Of a stretch of DNA of 64,000 nucleotides, positions 17,974-26,446 are shown piece by piece. The stretch comes from Spirosoma rigui. GTDB taxonomy: Bacteria > Bacteroidota > Bacteroidia > Cytophagales > Spirosomataceae. Below the pieces are notes generated by a model. It made no database searches and was not told the origin of the DNA. It saw only the letters and a list, made by a program, of their open reading frames with translations. The position numbers and the translations under genes were made by a program. Each line of letters begins with the position of its first letter. Position 1 is the stretch's first letter. The stretch covers positions 4,836,001 through 4,900,000 of the forward strand of contig NZ_CP020105.1 in the NCBI RefSeq assembly GCF_002067135.1. The letters run 5' to 3'.

Positions 17974-18278
17974 TAGTCGTTCTGCCCATCCCGGAACAGC
18001 TTCACATCGGCCCAGAACGTGCCGAACGGAACAATTGACGCCAGCAGCGCCAGGGCCGTTTTCCGGAACGACCAGTCCAGGGCAATCTTCGCCTGGATCA
18101 CGGCCAGTACGTACAGCACGAACAGCAGCCCGTGAACGAGGCCAAACACTTTATTAGGTCCGGGCGTGGCAAAGGCGTATTTCAGCGGCATGGTCACAAA
18201 GAGCAGAATCAGGAACGAAACGCCTTCGGCGAATGCGAGCACCCGCAATCGGCCGAGCTGGGAACGGAGTAAATGCAT
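17973..18278 (-). CDS. DUF3817 integral membrane protein
   Basis: This small protein (101 residues) has three hydrophobic segments (about residues 12-32, 44-64 and 74-92). It contains the DUF3817 hallmarks: RVLAFAEGVSFLILLFVTMPLKY near the start and NKVFGLVHGLLFVLYVLAV in the middle, ending SIVPFGTFWADVKL. The family is conserved in Bacteroidota and Actinobacteria without an established function. It is last in a leftward group of four genes, 10 bases after the PaiB-like gene. Confidence 0.88.
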   Translation of the reverse strand: MHLLRSQLGRLRVLAFAEGVSFLILLFVTMPLKYAFATPGPNKVFGLVHGLLFVLYVLAVIQAKIALDWSFRKTALALLASIVPFGTFWADVKLFRDGQND

Positions 18279-18288
18279 AAAGGAAGGA

Positions 18289-18921
18289 TTACCGTCGTCG
18301 GGTCATTTCCTCTGCAACCCGATTTGCGTTGAAGTCGTTCTGTTTTTTTAACTCCTCCACAATAGCCGAGTGATTTTTATCATCCCGGTTCTGGCTTAGT
18401 TTGGCGGCTCCCTGTATCGTCTCGATCTGCATCGAAAACCCCACCAGCCCCCGCATTTCTTTCCGGACATAAGCCTCTGTCATACTCGCCACCGACACCG
18501 GGCAGCGGGAGTTGGCTTCGTAGTGACCCAGTTGCTGATGCAACAAGCTGAGTGTTTCCTCTTCGTCCAGCAAACGGGTACGCCCCGCGACGTGAACCGC
18601 CAGGTAATTCCAGGTAGGCACGTTCACATGATCGTACCAGGACGATGATATATAAGCGTGCGGGCCCGAAAATACCACCAGCGCGGGCGCATCAGTACCC
18701 AGCATTTTCCACTGCGGATTGGCCCTGGCCAGGTGCCCAAACAACTGCAGTTTGCCCCCGCTGTCGGGCTGTAGCTCCATGGGCAGGTGGGTAGCCAGCG
18801 GAGCCGGAACAGCAGTTTCATCCGACATTCCGGTGGTGACGAGCAGCGCAAACGGATTAGCGCGGATGAACTGATACAGGGTCTCGTGATCCGTTTCCTG
18901 AAAGCGGGGTGGTACGTACAT
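18289..18921 (-). CDS. PaiB-like FMN-binding protein
   Basis: The 210-residue protein matches the PaiB/FMN-binding negative transcriptional regulator family, which has a split beta-barrel flavin-binding fold. It opens with MYVPPRFQETD, followed by NPFALLVTTG, THLPMEL, LFGHLARANPQW, VVFSGPHAYISSSWY and VPTWNYLAVHVAGR, and ends with the family's LVGFSMQIETIQGAAKLSQNR block. Bacillus PaiB represses sporulation and protease genes; most homologues are unstudied and may be flavin or haem binders. The ATG at 18921 is preferred to a TTG two codons upstream. It lies between GNAT and DUF3817 genes with short spacers. Confidence 0.88.
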   Translation of the reverse strand: MYVPPRFQETDHETLYQFIRANPFALLVTTGMSDETAVPAPLATHLPMELQPDSGGKLQLFGHLARANPQWKMLGTDAPALVVFSGPHAYISSSWYDHVNVPTWNYLAVHVAGRTRLLDEEETLSLLHQQLGHYEANSRCPVSVASMTEAYVRKEMRGLVGFSMQIETIQGAAKLSQNRDDKNHSAIVEELKKQNDFNANRVAEEMTRRR

Positions 18922-18947
18922 GGGCAACTGGTTTACAAAAGAGGCAA

Positions 18948-19406
18948 TTATTTTTGGCTAGGGCCGGTTGGCGTGCGCGACATAAAGTACAGGTCAAGGC
19001 CGGGGGCCCAGTGGTTGGGCCGGGTGTAATGCAGTTGAAACCCAAACTTTTCGAAGAACACATACGCCACCTGCGACGTCTCGCACTCGATTATCGTCAC
19101 CTGCGGGTGCGTCCGGATCTGGTCCAGCACGTGCCGGAGCAGGGTACTCCCGCTGCCAAGCCCCCGCAGATCGGGGTCGGCCAGAATCCAGCAGATCCGG
19201 GCCACACTGCCCTCCCGGATCAGGTAGTATCCGCAGGCGCCCGTCACCCGCCCGTCGTGCTCAGCAACAAAATACGGGTCCTGGTTTTTAGGCAGAAAAC
19301 CGGCATAATCGTCGATTTCGTGTTCGCCGAACGCGTCGGGTATGTTCTTCCGGAAGATCGCCAGCAGGGCAGCCGCATCGTTGGGGGTGTAATTGCGAAC
19401 AGTCAT
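18948..19406 (-). CDS. GNAT family N-acetyltransferase
   Basis: The 152-residue protein has the GNAT fold: MTVRNYTPNDAAALLAIF at the N-terminus, the beta4 strand segment VTGACGYYLI, the acetyl-CoA loop ILADPDLRGLGSGSTLLRHVL (the R/Q-x-x-G-x-G/S motif), and the C-terminal VAYVFFEKFGFQLHYTRPN. It would transfer an acetyl group from acetyl-CoA to an unknown amine. It lies 26 bases upstream of the PaiB-like gene. In Bacillus, a GNAT (PaiA) and PaiB are also encoded together, so this may be a comparable pair, although I cannot tell whether it is the PaiA orthologue. Confidence 0.88.
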   Translation of the reverse strand: MTVRNYTPNDAAALLAIFRKNIPDAFGEHEIDDYAGFLPKNQDPYFVAEHDGRVTGACGYYLIREGSVARICWILADPDLRGLGSGSTLLRHVLDQIRTHPQVTIIECETSQVAYVFFEKFGFQLHYTRPNHWAPGLDLYFMSRTPTGPSQK

Positions 19407-19489
19407 ACTTTGTTTCGGTGGTGGAACCGCCCCGCGGTTACCCGGTGGACTGAGCGTGGTAACGGCAAGGGCTACAGTACAGCGTAAAA

Positions 19490-20131
19490 TTAACCGGTTA
19501 CGGCTGGCGTATGCAAGTAAGCAGGAAGGGGTACGTGTTCGTTTCCGGTCTTCGGCACCGGCGTCAATCGAACCGTCTGCATCGGAATAACGCCCGCCCA
19601 GGTAGGCAGGTCTTCATCTTCAGGCTCGTCGCCGGGGCCGCCGGTTCGTACTTTTGCCGACGCTTCGGCCAGCGTAAATGCCAGCACAGTCGTCTTGCGC
19701 ATTTCGCTATCGGTTGTAGGACGCAGGTCGGCCCAGCGGCCGGGCACCAAATGATCGGTAATCAGCGCAAGGGCCTCCATCCGCTCGGTTTCGTCAGTCA
19801 CCGTTCGGGCCGTTCCAAACAGAATGACCGACCGGTAATTGACCGAGTGATGAAACGCTGACTTAGCCAGCACGAGGCCATCGGTCAGCATTACAGAGAT
19901 ACAAACAGGGCCTCCCTGCTGAACGACCCGAATGAAATGGCTGCCCACCGATCCGTGGATATAGAGCTGGTCGTCTTTTCGCGCATAGGCCGTCGGAATA
20001 GCCATCGGCTGACCGGCCAGCACGTAGCTGACGGTACAGAACATGGCTTCGTCCAGTATAGCGTGAATGGTATCGGCATCGTAATACGCTCGTTTGGCCA
20101 GGCGGCTGGGTGTTGTTCGGGCAGTTGACAT
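19490..20131 (-). CDS. Pyridoxamine 5'-phosphate oxidase-like flavoprotein
   Basis: The 213-residue protein belongs to the pyridox_ox_2 family (FMN-binding split barrel, related to PNPOx and to NimA-type proteins). Features are RAYYDADTIHAILDEAMFCTVSYV at the N-terminus, PMAIPTAYARKDDQLYIHGS, SVMLTDGLVLAKSAFHHSVNYRSVILFGTA and a terminal PLPAYL. These proteins bind flavin and may act on pyridoxal-type or nitro compounds. The gene is divergent from the MocR-type regulator 83 bases away, an arrangement that suggests that regulator controls it. ATG at 20131 is preferred over a TTG eight codons upstream. Confidence 0.85.
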   Translation of the reverse strand: MSTARTTPSRLAKRAYYDADTIHAILDEAMFCTVSYVLAGQPMAIPTAYARKDDQLYIHGSVGSHFIRVVQQGGPVCISVMLTDGLVLAKSAFHHSVNYRSVILFGTARTVTDETERMEALALITDHLVPGRWADLRPTTDSEMRKTTVLAFTLAEASAKVRTGGPGDEPEDEDLPTWAGVIPMQTVRLTPVPKTGNEHVPLPAYLHTPAVTG

Positions 20132-20137
20132 CGTGGG

Positions 20138-20155
20138 TTGATTTTGATGAATCAA
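20138..20155. promoter_or_regulatory. Inverted repeat TTGATT-N6-AATCAA
   Basis: A perfect 6-bp inverted repeat with a 6-base spacer lies just upstream of the oxidase-like gene, in the region shared with the divergent MocR-type gene. It is a possible regulatory site; nothing else in the sequence proves binding. Confidence 0.35.
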
Positions 20156-20179
20156 ATGTCGTGTTTTGCCGGCCTAGCC

Positions 20180-20214
20180 AAACCGTCCGGTTTTCACAAA
20201 CAAGCTAGTCCGGT
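20180..20214. promoter_or_regulatory. Candidate MocR operator: palindrome plus GTCCGGT direct repeat
   Basis: AAACCG-TC-CGGTTT at 20180-20193 is a perfect palindrome. Its right half contains GTCCGGT (20185-20191), repeated at 20208-20214 immediately before the regulator's ATG, 23 bases apart. MocR/PdxR proteins are known to bind direct repeats about two helical turns apart in such divergent regions, so this is a plausible operator. Inference only. Confidence 0.4.
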
Positions 20215-21708
20215 ATGATTCCATTCAAATCGCTGCTCACCGTCGACAAAGCATCCGGCACACCTGTTTTTATCCAGTTAAGCGACCAGCTGACCCAGTT
20301 GATCCGGTCGGGTACGTTACCAGTCGGGCAGCGGCTTCCCGGCACCCGCCAACTCGCCAGACTGCTGGGTCTGAACCGCCAGACCATCGTTGCAGCCTAC
20401 GACGAAGCAACCGCGCAGGGCTGGCTGGAAAGTCAGGCGGGCAGCGGTACGTTCGTGGCCCGACACCTGCCCGAAGTCACGCCCCAACTCCTGACCGCGG
20501 TAACCGCAGCCCCGCCGGCCGAGTCCTTCGCTGCCATGGGACAGGTAACGCCCGGCTATGCATTCGACACACGTCCTTTCCTGAGCCGCCCCGTACTTAC
20601 CAACACGGGCGGACTCCGGCTGGACGACGGCTTTCCCGATATCCGGCTGGCCCCGCTGGCCGAACTTGGTCGGGCCTACCGGTCTTATTTCCGGTGGGGC
20701 AACCCGCAGCAGCACTTCGGCTACGGCGACACCCGGGGGCATCTCCTCCTGCGCGAACAATTATCGATCTACCTGAACGAAACACGCGGCCTGCGCACTA
20801 CGGTCGACAATATCCTCATTACACGGGGCAGTATCATGGGGCTGCACCTCGCCAGTCAGGTATTGCTACGTCCCGGCGACGTGGCCGTGACGGGCGAGAC
20901 GACCTGGGCCGGCGCGACCATGAATTTTCAGAAAGCCGGGGCTGTTGTACGAACGGTTCCCGTCGATGCGCACGGGATCGACGTTGATGCCCTGGCGACC
21001 CTGGCGGAGCAGATGCCTATCCGGCTCGTGGCCGTTACGCCCCACCACCACTACCCGACAACCGTAACCCTACGTCCCGACCGGCGGGTCCGGTTGCTGC
21101 AACTAGCCGAACAGGTTGGCTTCGCCATTCTGGAGGATGATTACGACTATGACTTTCACTACCTGAGCCGCCCTATTTTACCCCTGGCCAGCGCCGACCG
21201 GCAGGGTATGGTCGTGTACGTCGGTTCAATGACCAAGTCGGTAGCGCCTGCGTTCCGGATTGGCTACGTAGTAGCCCCCGCCAGCCTGATCGACGAACTG
21301 GCCCGACTTCGTCGCATTATTGACCGGCAGGGCGATACGATGCTGGAGTTTGCCGTAGGCCAGCTGTTCAAAACCGGCGACCTCAAGCGGCATTTCCGCA
21401 AGGCGCTGCGTACGTATCACACCCGGCGCGATCACTTTTGCCAGGTATTGACGCAGGAATTGAGTGACTCTATCCAGTTCGACAAACCCGACGGCGGACT
21501 GGCCGTATGGGCCACCGCCGACCCATCCATCGACCTGACCGCCACAAGTAACAGGGCGGCTCAGCATGGTCTCTATTTCTCGAATGGCTTAACGCACAAT
21601 CCACCGGGCCATACCCTGAACGGCACTCGTTTGGGCTTTGCCTCAAGTACGGAAGATGAACTGGAACGCAGCGTACTAATCCTGAAAAAGGCAATTTCGG
21701 TGCGGTAG
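20215..21708 (+). CDS. MocR/PdxR-type GntR regulator with aminotransferase domain
   Basis: This is a 497-residue PLP-dependent transcription factor. The winged helix (about residues 12-80) has VFIQLSDQLTQLIRSGTLP, RLPGTRQLARLLGLNRQT and GWLESQAGSGTFV. The class I aminotransferase-like domain (about 130-490) keeps the ILITRGSIMGLHLASQVLL segment, EDDYDYDFHY and the PLP Lys in VGSMTKSVAPAFRIGYV. MocR regulators sense pyridoxal phosphate or its adducts and often control vitamin B6 or amino-compound genes. It is divergent from an FMN-dependent oxidase-like gene, its probable target. Confidence 0.92.
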   Translation: MIPFKSLLTVDKASGTPVFIQLSDQLTQLIRSGTLPVGQRLPGTRQLARLLGLNRQTIVAAYDEATAQGWLESQAGSGTFVARHLPEVTPQLLTAVTAAPPAESFAAMGQVTPGYAFDTRPFLSRPVLTNTGGLRLDDGFPDIRLAPLAELGRAYRSYFRWGNPQQHFGYGDTRGHLLLREQLSIYLNETRGLRTTVDNILITRGSIMGLHLASQVLLRPGDVAVTGETTWAGATMNFQKAGAVVRTVPVDAHGIDVDALATLAEQMPIRLVAVTPHHHYPTTVTLRPDRRVRLLQLAEQVGFAILEDDYDYDFHYLSRPILPLASADRQGMVVYVGSMTKSVAPAFRIGYVVAPASLIDELARLRRIIDRQGDTMLEFAVGQLFKTGDLKRHFRKALRTYHTRRDHFCQVLTQELSDSIQFDKPDGGLAVWATADPSIDLTATSNRAAQHGLYFSNGLTHNPPGHTLNGTRLGFASSTEDELERSVLILKKAISVR

Positions 21709-21810
21709 CCGTCGGACGGCAGAACAGACGGCAGGAGTACAAATCCGGTGTCGGCCAGGGTAGCCTGGTGCCCGGACCAGTTTTCGACGGTATACATACG
21801 CCGGTCAGGA

Positions 21811-22671
21811 TCAGTAGGTACCGTAGTCTGCTCCGGTGCGGGCGGCTTCCCAGCCCAGCATGGCCTGTTTGCGCGACATTCCCCAGCGGTAGCCGCCGAA
21901 CAGGCCCGTTTTTTTAATGACCCGGTGGCAGGGAATCAGATAGCCAACGGGGTTGCTGCCAATGGCCGTCCCAACCGCCCGCGAAGCTGTAGGTTGCCCA
22001 ATGGCGTCGGCAATCTGGTCATAGCTCCGCAGCTGGCCTTCGGGAATTTTCAGCAGGGCCTCCCATACTTTGAGCTGGAATGCAGAGCCGCGCAGCAACA
22101 CCGGCAAGGATTTGCCGGATATTGTATTTCCCGGTGCCGGAAACACCTGGACGGCCAGCGGCCGCACCGCTTCCGGCTCAGCCCGGAGCGTTACCCCCGG
22201 CCAGGCCGCCGTCAGGATGGTTTCCGGCAACTGGCCTTCTTCCAGGAAGTGCAGCACCGCAATCCTGTCATTGATCGCGCCGAGCACATATCGGCCAAAC
22301 GGGCTGTCGAATACACCGTACTGCAACACCAAACCCGCGCCCAACTGCTTGAACTGTCCCGGCGTAACGCCTTCGATGCTTACGAATAGGTCGTGCAGCC
22401 GCCCCGTACCCGACAGGCCCGACTCGTAAGCGACTTCGGCCAGCGGAGCCCCCTTCCGGAGTTGCTGCTTGGCATGTTCAAGGGTCAGATACTGACCAAA
22501 CTTTTTGGGGCTTACCCCCGCCCACTCCGTAAAGAGCCGCTGAAAATGAAACTCACTCAGGTTGGCCCGTTCGGCAAGGTCGGCCAGAGACGGTTGCTGG
22601 CGGAAGTTGGCCGTCAGGTGATCGATGGCCCGGGCAATCTGCCGGAAAGTGTGGGTTTCGCTCGTGTTCAT
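21811..22671 (-). CDS. AraC-type HTH fused to O6-methylguanine-DNA methyltransferase (Ada-like)
   Basis: The 286-residue protein joins an AraC-type DNA-binding domain (about residues 15-115; PSLADLAERANLSEFHFQRLFTEWAGVSPKKF) to a methylated-DNA-protein cysteine methyltransferase (about 125-280), which has FQLKVWEALLKIPEG, YDQIADAIG, RAVGTAIGSNPVGYLIPCHRVI (active-site Cys) and FGGYRWGMSRKQAML. It repairs O6-alkylguanine by suicidal transfer. The N-terminal Zn/methylphosphotriester domain of E. coli Ada is absent, so the usual inducible switch is missing. MNTSETHTF is preferred to the longer frame, which reaches into the upstream epimerase gene. Confidence 0.92.
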   Translation of the reverse strand: MNTSETHTFRQIARAIDHLTANFRQQPSLADLAERANLSEFHFQRLFTEWAGVSPKKFGQYLTLEHAKQQLRKGAPLAEVAYESGLSGTGRLHDLFVSIEGVTPGQFKQLGAGLVLQYGVFDSPFGRYVLGAINDRIAVLHFLEEGQLPETILTAAWPGVTLRAEPEAVRPLAVQVFPAPGNTISGKSLPVLLRGSAFQLKVWEALLKIPEGQLRSYDQIADAIGQPTASRAVGTAIGSNPVGYLIPCHRVIKKTGLFGGYRWGMSRKQAMLGWEAARTGADYGTY

Positions 22672-22744
22672 TGTCGTTTTCGTTGATCTTCCTAACAAAG
22701 ATCCTCCCAATCGATCCGCTACAAAACCCGGTTCTTGCGCAGTT

Positions 22745-23614
22745 TCAGTCAATCGTGATTGTGAACGTAGCGGTGAAAACGCCCCCCGCTCCTACGTGCT
22801 GGATGGCTTCTTTTTGCTCGATCGGCCGGGGAGCTCCCGCTGCGTCGGCATAGCCCAGCCAGGGTTCGATGCACACAAACGACGCACCGGGCTTAGCCCA
22901 GATACCCAGATGTGGGAAATCAGGAAACGCTACCGTTACGGATTGATCACCGTCTTTCCGCCTGATTGCCACGCGCCGGGACGTTATATTTTTGAACACC
23001 AGCGCATCCTGATCGAAGAGGTGTTCGGTCAGCGCCAGTTGCCCGTTGGTGGTTGGAACGGGACGGGTTTCGCCAGAGAACAGACCCGCGCCCGACAGTT
23101 GGTGCGTTACCAGTGGCTCATCCTGCTCAAACGCAACGACATAGTCGGTATAGGCTTCGCCCGGTTTGAACGGCACATTGAACGCCGGGTGGGCACCAAC
23201 GGAGAAATACAGGGGCTCCTCCCCTTCGTTCACCACCCGGTAGGTAACGCTCAGGCTGGCACCCGTCAGCTCGTAGATGAGCTGAAATTCGAAGGTGTAG
23301 GGATAAACGGCCAGGGTTTCGTCGTTGGCGCGCAGCGACAGGATGGCGTGCGTATCCGACGACTCGGTTTCCTCGAACACCGACTGCCGCGCAAACCCGT
23401 GGCGTTTCATGGAATACGATTGCCCGTTTACGTGCAGCTGGTCATCTTTCAGGCCGCCCACGATGGGAAACAGGTTGGGCGCGTGCCAGGGCCATACCAT
23501 AGGATCGGCCTGCCAAAGGTGTTCGATACCCGTTGCTTTGTGGTAAATGCTCGTTAGTTCGGCACCCTGGGGGCGGATACGAACGCGCAGCTGTTCATTT
23601 TCAATCGTTGTCAT
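22745..23614 (-). CDS. Aldose 1-epimerase family protein
   Basis: The 289-residue protein is a galactose mutarotase-like (aldose 1-epimerase) enzyme of the YphB-like type. It contains LRVRIRPQGAELTSIYHKATGIEHLW, WPWHAPNLFPIVGG, KRHGFARQSVFE (catalytic His region), VTYRVVNEGEEPLYFSVGAHPAFNVPF with the second His, and a C-terminal LGIWAKPGASFVCIEPW where the Glu acts as base. It would interconvert alpha and beta anomers of a sugar in the cytoplasm. The Ada-like gene follows 73 bases downstream in the same direction, so the two may share a transcript. Confidence 0.9.
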   Translation of the reverse strand: MTTIENEQLRVRIRPQGAELTSIYHKATGIEHLWQADPMVWPWHAPNLFPIVGGLKDDQLHVNGQSYSMKRHGFARQSVFEETESSDTHAILSLRANDETLAVYPYTFEFQLIYELTGASLSVTYRVVNEGEEPLYFSVGAHPAFNVPFKPGEAYTDYVVAFEQDEPLVTHQLSGAGLFSGETRPVPTTNGQLALTEHLFDQDALVFKNITSRRVAIRRKDGDQSVTVAFPDFPHLGIWAKPGASFVCIEPWLGYADAAGAPRPIEQKEAIQHVGAGGVFTATFTITID

Positions 23615-23818
23615 AGCGTTGGTTGTCAGCGGTGTTTGGGTCAGCCATTAGGCTAACTACCTGAATTGATACATGGGGCCTTGATACGAATACGGGGTAA
23701 ATATAGAGTCTTGGCGCTGATTCCCCGTGCAACCAATTGCCGTTCGATCCGGGCCATTGCCATCTTGCGCAGGATCAGGTAACTTGAGCGGGCATACAAC
23801 ATACTACGCCCGTCCCCC

Positions 23819-25186
23819 ATGACAAACCAAAAAAAGATCACACTCTCGGAGGATGAAATCCCCGAAAAATGGTACAACATCGTGGCCGACATGCCCAACA
23901 AGCCACTGCCACCCCTGCATCCCGGTACCCACGAACCCATTGGTCCCGACATGCTGGCTCCCCTCTTTCCCATGGAACTCATCCGGCAGGAGGTATCTAC
24001 CGATCCCTGGGTAACGATTCCCGATGAGGTTCGTGAGTTGTACAAGATCTGGCGGCCCACCCCCATGTTTCGTGCCTACGGACTGGAAAAACTGCTGGAC
24101 ACCCCCGCCAAAATCTACTACAAGTACGAAGGCGTCAGTCCCGCCGGTTCGCACAAACCCAACACGGCCGTTCCCCAGGCTTACTATAACAAGCAGGAAG
24201 GCGTAAAACGAATTACGACCGAGACTGGAGCCGGGCAGTGGGGCAGCGCCCTGAGCTTTGCCTGTGGCCTGTTCGGTATGGAATGTGAGGTGTACATGGT
24301 GCGGGCCAGTTACGACGGCAAACCCTACCGCAAGATGATGATGAACACCTGGGGTGCCAGCGTCTACCCCTCACCGTCCGATCGTACCAACGCCGGACGT
24401 ACCATCCTGAGTCGCGATCCTGACTCGCCGGGTAGCCTGGGCATTGCCATCTCCGAAGCGGTGGAGCTCGCCATGCAGGACGACCACACGAAATATGCCC
24501 TCGGCTCGGTCCTGAACCACGTTCTGATGCACCAGACCGTCATTGGGCTGGAGTGTATCACGCAGATGGAAAAAGCGGGCGACATGCCCGACATCGTCGT
24601 AGCTCCCTTTGGTGGCGGGTCCAACTTCGCCGGTATCGGCTTCCCGTTTTTGCGGCATAACCTGACGGCGGGCAAGAAAATTCGCTGTATAGCCGCCGAA
24701 CCGACCTCCTGTCCCAAACTGACGCGGGGTGTGTTCCGCTACGACCTCGGCGATACGATGGGGATGACCCCGTTGCTGCCGATGTACACACTCGGTCATA
24801 ACTTTATTCCGGCGCCCATCCACGCGGGTGGGTTGCGGTATCACGGAGCGGGTGCTATTGTGAGCCAGTTGCTCAAAGACGGGCTGATCGAAGCGCAGTC
24901 CGTAAATCAGATCGAGTGTTTTGAAGCGGGTATCAAATTCGCCCGGACCGAAGGCATCATCCCGGCTCCCGAAGCAAACCACGCCATTGCAACTGTGATT
25001 CGGGAAGCCAACCGGGCCAAAGAGGAAGGCGTTTCCAAAACGATTCTCTTCAACCTCTGCGGCCACGGCCATTTTGACATGGCAGCCTACGACCAGTACC
25101 TGTCGGGTAAGCTGGTCGAACACGAAGTGACGCAGGCCGAAATTCTGGAATCACTGGCCGAACTGGATACCCCGCTGATTGGATAA
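23819..25186 (+). CDS. TrpB2-type tryptophan synthase beta chain-like enzyme
   Basis: This PLP-dependent enzyme (455 residues) belongs to the TrpB2 group of tryptophan synthase beta subunits. The N-terminal extension before [18 protein letters not shown], the PLP Lys in [31 protein letters not shown], the phosphate loop [12 protein letters not shown] and [10 protein letters not shown] near the end are all present. TrpB2 proteins condense indole and serine but often work without TrpA. No trpA or other trp genes are in the window, so this is an orphan beta subunit; a serine deaminase or indole salvage role is possible. A long hairpin follows. Confidence 0.92.
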   Translation: MTNQKKITLSEDEIPEKWYNIVADMPNKPLPPLHPGTHEPIGPDMLAPLFPMELIRQEVSTDPWVTIPDEVRELYKIWRPTPMFRAYGLEKLLDTPAKIYYKYEGVSPAGSHKPNTAVPQAYYNKQEGVKRITTETGAGQWGSALSFACGLFGMECEVYMVRASYDGKPYRKMMMNTWGASVYPSPSDRTNAGRTILSRDPDSPGSLGIAISEAVELAMQDDHTKYALGSVLNHVLMHQTVIGLECITQMEKAGDMPDIVVAPFGGGSNFAGIGFPFLRHNLTAGKKIRCIAAEPTSCPKLTRGVFRYDLGDTMGMTPLLPMYTLGHNFIPAPIHAGGLRYHGAGAIVSQLLKDGLIEAQSVNQIECFEAGIKFARTEGIIPAPEANHAIATVIREANRAKEEGVSKTILFNLCGHGHFDMAAYDQYLSGKLVEHEVTQAEILESLAELDTPLIG

Positions 25187-25200
25187 CGCCGGCAAACCAC

Positions 25201-25264
25201 TACGACTGCCCCTACCAGCGGCTTTGCCCGCACCGCCGGACCGCCCTGGTAGGGGGCAGTCGTA
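25201..25264. terminator. Long hairpin after the TrpB2 gene
   Basis: The arms 25201-25218 and 25246-25264 pair over 18 bp with a single bulged G, with a 27-base GC-rich loop between them. Position directly after the TrpB2 stop codon supports a terminator. Confidence 0.65.
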
Positions 25265-25352
25265 CCAAACACAGACCAGCGAGATACTATCTTTACTATT
25301 TTACCAATCAATAACTTGCTAATCAAAATAGATAAATGATTTTTGCCGTATA

Positions 25353-25360
25353 CAACTTTG
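25353..25360 (+). promoter_or_regulatory. Near-consensus -7 box CAACTTTG
   Basis: One mismatch from TAnnTTTG and 4 bases before the LpxR-type gene ATG, in a very AT-rich stretch. This matches the spacing seen at the boxes for the 310 and 1292 start codons. Confidence 0.35.
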
Positions 25361-25364
25361 TTAT

Positions 25365-26381
25365 ATGCGGTTTTTCCTATTAATATATTTACTATGTGCT
25401 GGTTTATCGGCTTTTTCGCAGGACACGCTCCAATCGGGTTCGTTTCTGCAGGTTGACTGGGAGAATGACGCCTTTCAAATACGCCAGCGAAACATAACCG
25501 ACCGGTATTACAGCAATGGCATCCGGCTATCTCACCTGAGTAATTACTGGCGCAAGTGGCCCACCCGCCATACTCTACTCCGGCTACGGCCAAAAGACAA
25601 CCAGGTATACCCGTTCCTGTACTCGTTCACCGCTGGTCAGGAAATATACACCCCCCGCAATGTAAAAATCGCCCGTCGCCCGCTCTACCCCAACGACCGG
25701 CCGTATGCGGGATACCTGTACGCGTCCTGGGGGTTAACCACGACCGATCCCGTTGGTGCCCGGCGGCTAAGTTCGTCGCTGACGCTGGGGATGATTGGGC
25801 CCGTTTCCGGGGCCGCCGACGTTCAGGAGTGGCTACATGGGGTTCTGGGGCAATACGTACCTGTTGGCTGGGGTGCCCAGATGAAAAACGATCCAATGAT
25901 CAGTTATGCCGTTCAGTACGAAGGGCGGGCTATCCCGCGTTTTTCGTCCGCATTCGACGTCATCGGGCATGTAGAGGGCACCATTGGTACGCTTATGAAC
26001 TCGGCAGGCATGGGCGGTACCCTGCGGATTGGCCTGTTCAATGACTACTTTCAAAATCCTACCGGTTTTTACCGGGCGGGGGGCACGGCCGAACGCCGGT
26101 TTCAGTGCTACGCATTTGTCCGGGTCGGTTTCCGGACGGTGCTGGATAATGCACTCTTGCAGGGAGGCTGGGTAAATGGGGCCAAAAACTACTACGCCCT
26201 ACCCGCCGTTGAACTCCAGCACTTCTACGGACAAACCGACGTTGGTGGTGTCATAGCCACCCGACAGGCCCAGCTTACGTTTACCCAGCACCTGCGTACC
26301 GCCGAATTCAGAGGGGCTCTCCCCGACCAATGGGGCCATATAAGTCTGCTGGTTCGGGTTGGGCGCGGTAGTCAATATTGA
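25365..26381 (+). CDS. LpxR-type lipid A deacylase (DUF2219)
   Basis: The 338-residue outer membrane beta-barrel protein has a signal peptide ending LSAFSQ. The LpxR/DUF2219 hallmarks are present: FLQVDWENDAF, TDRYYSNGIRLSHL (start of the barrel), FTAGQEIYTPRNV and PNDRPYAGYLYASWGL, then GPVSGAADVQEWLHG. In Salmonella, LpxR removes the 3'-acyloxyacyl chain of lipid A. This suggests lipid A remodelling in this outer membrane, though many homologues are untested. A -7-like box lies immediately upstream. The next gene starts 65 bases later in the same direction. Confidence 0.88.
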   Translation: MRFFLLIYLLCAGLSAFSQDTLQSGSFLQVDWENDAFQIRQRNITDRYYSNGIRLSHLSNYWRKWPTRHTLLRLRPKDNQVYPFLYSFTAGQEIYTPRNVKIARRPLYPNDRPYAGYLYASWGLTTTDPVGARRLSSSLTLGMIGPVSGAADVQEWLHGVLGQYVPVGWGAQMKNDPMISYAVQYEGRAIPRFSSAFDVIGHVEGTIGTLMNSAGMGGTLRIGLFNDYFQNPTGFYRAGGTAERRFQCYAFVRVGFRTVLDNALLQGGWVNGAKNYYALPAVELQHFYGQTDVGGVIATRQAQLTFTQHLRTAEFRGALPDQWGHISLLVRVGRGSQY

Positions 26382-26446
26382 TGATTTCCTAAAACCATTC
26401 GGCCGCCAGCGTGTTACTTAGGCATACTACCAATAATTAAAACGTT

